A program made the translations under genes and the position numbers. Source: DATECU01 sp035286745 (lineage in GTDB: Bacteria; Acidobacteriota; Vicinamibacteria; Fen-336). Taken from it: a stretch of 7,013 nt of DNA. Location: assembly GCA_035286745.1 (NCBI GenBank), contig DATECU010000209.1, positions 1 through 7,013 of the forward strand, in the 5' to 3' direction. The notes below the pieces were generated by a model. It was not told the origin of the DNA. It saw only the letters and a list, made by a program, of their open reading frames with translations, and searched no databases. Below, in pieces: positions 5,473-7,013 of this stretch; the stretch's first letter is position 1; each line of letters opens with the position of its first letter.

Positions 5473-7008
5473 ATGAAGCGGTGGACGAACCTCACGAAAT
5501 CGAGGCTGGGCGAGCGTGGTGTCTCGCGGGCCCTCATGGCCATGCTGATGGCGACGTCGTGCGGTGGCTCGGGGCCGGCGACGCCGTCCCAGCCCAGCGA
5601 ACCGTCGCCTCCGGGCCCGGTTCCGACGCCGGTCCCGACCCCGGCGGCGCGGCCCAACATCGTGGTCATCACCGCGGACGACCTCGACAACGCCTCCATC
5701 GCGTACATGCCGAACCTGCGCTCTCTGCTCATCGACCGAGGGCTCAGCTTCACCAACTCCTTCGTCACCACGCCGCTTTGCTGTCCCTCGCGGGCGTCTT
5801 TGCTCACCGGCCAGTACGCCCACAACCACGACATCCTGATCAACCGCCCGGCGGGGTCGCTGGGCCAGGTGCCCAACTGCTTCGAGCGCTTCCGCGACCG
5901 AGGAGGGGAGTCCTCGACGGTCGCCACCTGGATTCAGCCCAGCGGCTATCGCACCGGCTTCGTGGGCAAGTACCTCAATCGTTATCCGGGAGACATGCCG
6001 GGAGCCAACCAACGCCACGTGCCGCCGGGATGGGACGACTGGTTCGCCCAGTTCTCCGAGACCGGAAACGCCTACTACAAGTACTCGATCAACGACAACG
6101 GCAACCTCGTCGAACGAGGCAACCAGCCCGAGGACTACCTGACCGACGTGCTCAACAACCGGGCGGTCGATCTGGTGGACCGCTGGAGCGGAGACCCCGC
6201 CCGGCCCTTCTTCATCTGGGTCAACACGGCGGCGCCCCACGTGCCCATGGTGCCGGCCCCCCGCCACGAGGGGTCGTTGGAAGGCGTGATCGCGCCCCGC
6301 ACGCCCAACTTCAACGAACCCGACATGAGCGACAAGCCATCCTGGTACCGCAGCCTTCCGGAGTTCTCCGACGAGACCATCGGCCGCCTCGACGGCCAGC
6401 AACGCCAGCGCCTGCGCTCCATGCTCTCGGTAGACGACATGATCGGGAACCTGGTGAGGGCCCTGGAGAGGTCCCAGGCGCTGGCCAACACCTACGTCAT
6501 GTTCACTTCGGACAACGGCCTGCTGATCGGTGGACACCGGCTCTACCTGGGCAAGGATGCGGTGTACGAGGAGTCCATCCGGACGCCCTGGGTCGTGAGG
6601 GGCCCCAGCGTCCCCGAGGGCAAGAGCCTCGATCACATGGTCCTGAACATCGACTTCGCTCCCACTGTGGCCGAGCTGGCCCGGGTGGCGGTCCCCGGCG
6701 ACGTGGACGGCAAATCGCTGCTGCCGCTGCTGAACTACAACCCGCCTGCTTCCGCCGCCTGGCGCACCGACTTCCTCTTGGAGCACTGGACCGACCAGCC
6801 GGAAGGTCTGCCCGATTGGTTCGCGGTGCGGACCAAGGACCAGATCTACGTCGAGTACCCGATGACCCGGGAGACCGAGTTCTACGATCTCGGGAAGGAC
6901 CAGTACCAGCTCGACAGCCAGCACGCCAAGGCGCCGGCCTCGACCCTGCAGCCGCTCGCCTCGCGGCTAGCGGCGCTCAAGCGGTGTCGGGCGGCGACCT
7001 GTCGGTAG
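5473..7008 (+). CDS. Lipoprotein sulfatase, N-acetylglucosamine-6-sulfatase-like (type I, formylglycine-dependent)
   Basis: This 511-residue predicted sulfatase most resembles N-acetylglucosamine-6-sulfatase (GNS). A basic N-terminus (K2, R3, K9, R11, R16, R19) and short hydrophobic run end at MATSCGGSG, with Cys30 the likely lipidation site. A linker of Pro, Ser and Thr (about 35-58, including PVPTPVPTP) tethers the domain. Visible motifs are ITADDLDN with metal ligands Asp69 and Asp70; TTPLCCPSRASLLTG, where Cys103 of C-C-P-S-R should become formylglycine; YAHNHD at 115-120; GYRTGFVGKYLNRY with Lys166; HVPPGWDDW; DYLTDVLNNRAVD; AAPHVPM with His256; LSVDDMIGNLVRAL; SDNG with Asp347 and Asn348; and GKDAVYEESIRTPWVVRGP with Lys361. 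The C-terminus ends with a Cys pair (C505 and C510). The gene is full length with its stop TAG at 7006-7008. The fold and class are near certain; the GNS-like subfamily is likely; the true substrate is unknown. Confidence 0.92.
   Translation: MKRWTNLTKSRLGERGVSRALMAMLMATSCGGSGPATPSQPSEPSPPGPVPTPVPTPAARPNIVVITADDLDNASIAYMPNLRSLLIDRGLSFTNSFVTTPLCCPSRASLLTGQYAHNHDILINRPAGSLGQVPNCFERFRDRGGESSTVATWIQPSGYRTGFVGKYLNRYPGDMPGANQRHVPPGWDDWFAQFSETGNAYYKYSINDNGNLVERGNQPEDYLTDVLNNRAVDLVDRWSGDPARPFFIWVNTAAPHVPMVPAPRHEGSLEGVIAPRTPNFNEPDMSDKPSWYRSLPEFSDETIGRLDGQQRQRLRSMLSVDDMIGNLVRALERSQALANTYVMFTSDNGLLIGGHRLYLGKDAVYEESIRTPWVVRGPSVPEGKSLDHMVLNIDFAPTVAELARVAVPGDVDGKSLLPLLNYNPPASAAWRTDFLLEHWTDQPEGLPDWFAVRTKDQIYVEYPMTRETEFYDLGKDQYQLDSQHAKAPASTLQPLASRLAALKRCRAATCR
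5620..5643 (+). repeat. Imperfect 12-base tandem repeat encoding the Pro-rich lipoprotein linker
   Basis: GTTCCGACGCCG (5620-5631) is followed directly by GTCCCGACCCCG (5632-5643), ten of twelve bases identical. It encodes PVPTPVPTP in the tether between the lipidated Cys30 and the catalytic domain. Units are multiples of three, so the tether length could vary without a frameshift. Confidence 0.55.
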
Positions 7009-7013
7009 GGGCG

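Noticed and set aside
4007..5476. A long open frame (about 489 codons) on the plus strand overlapping the first sulfatase in another frame
   Set aside because: Its translation is rich in Arg, Gly, Pro and Ala with no domain pattern, as expected for an out-of-frame reading of GC-rich coding DNA. The sulfatase frame holds all catalytic motifs.
5227..6924. A 565-codon open frame antisense to the second sulfatase
   Set aside because: It is a complementary-strand shadow kept open by GC bias. It has no recognisable motifs, and it covers the end of one sulfatase, the spacer and most of the other.
1..7013. Search for mobile elements, CRISPR arrays, tRNA or rRNA genes and toxin-antitoxin or defence genes
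   Set aside because: No regularly spaced repeats, terminal inverted repeats, transposase motifs, cloverleaf-like sequences or defence domains were seen. Composition appears even across all genes, giving no sign of recent transfer.

Overview
The window is GC-rich bacterial DNA (visibly well above 60% G+C, with codon third positions mostly G or C) and densely coded. It suggests a Gram-negative, diderm, high-GC bacterium. A PorV/FadL-like outer-membrane barrel with a signal peptide needs an outer membrane, and the style of the proteins (lipoprotein sulfatases, signal-anchored SGNH hydrolases) resembles Acidobacteriota or Myxococcota-type genomes. The phylum is inference only; no rRNA or other marker gene is present.

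Layout. On the minus strand at the left edge lie a truncated membrane protein (1-319) and, just upstream of it, an outer-membrane beta-barrel gene of the PorV/OmpP1/FadL type (stop at 348, most likely start near 1739). They are 28 bases apart and are probably co-transcribed leftward. A short divergent intergenic region (about 1740-1819) separates them from a rightward group: a membrane-anchored SGNH/GDSL hydrolase (1820-2848), a polytopic GT-C-type glycosyltransferase (2845-3993), an iduronate-2-sulfatase-like lipoprotein sulfatase (3990-5387) and, after an 85-base gap, an N-acetylglucosamine-6-sulfatase-like lipoprotein sulfatase (5473-7008). The first three rightward genes are joined by 4-base stop/start overlaps (GTGA, ATGA) and should be translationally coupled. 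The fourth has its own strong Shine-Dalgarno sequence.

How the genes may work together (inference). A lipid-linked-sugar-dependent GT-C transferase, an extracytoplasmic esterase or acyl-hydrolase and two surface-tethered formylglycine sulfatases would fit an envelope pathway that builds or edits a glycan and removes sulfate esters from glycans. The two sulfatases resemble different subfamilies that act on different sugar positions. No polysaccharide lyase, glycoside hydrolase, SusCD pair, sulfatase-maturing enzyme or regulator is present, so the substrate cannot be named. I see no tRNA, rRNA, CRISPR array, insertion sequence or phage gene. The best candidate for something undescribed is the coupled SGNH-GT-C-sulfatase cassette.
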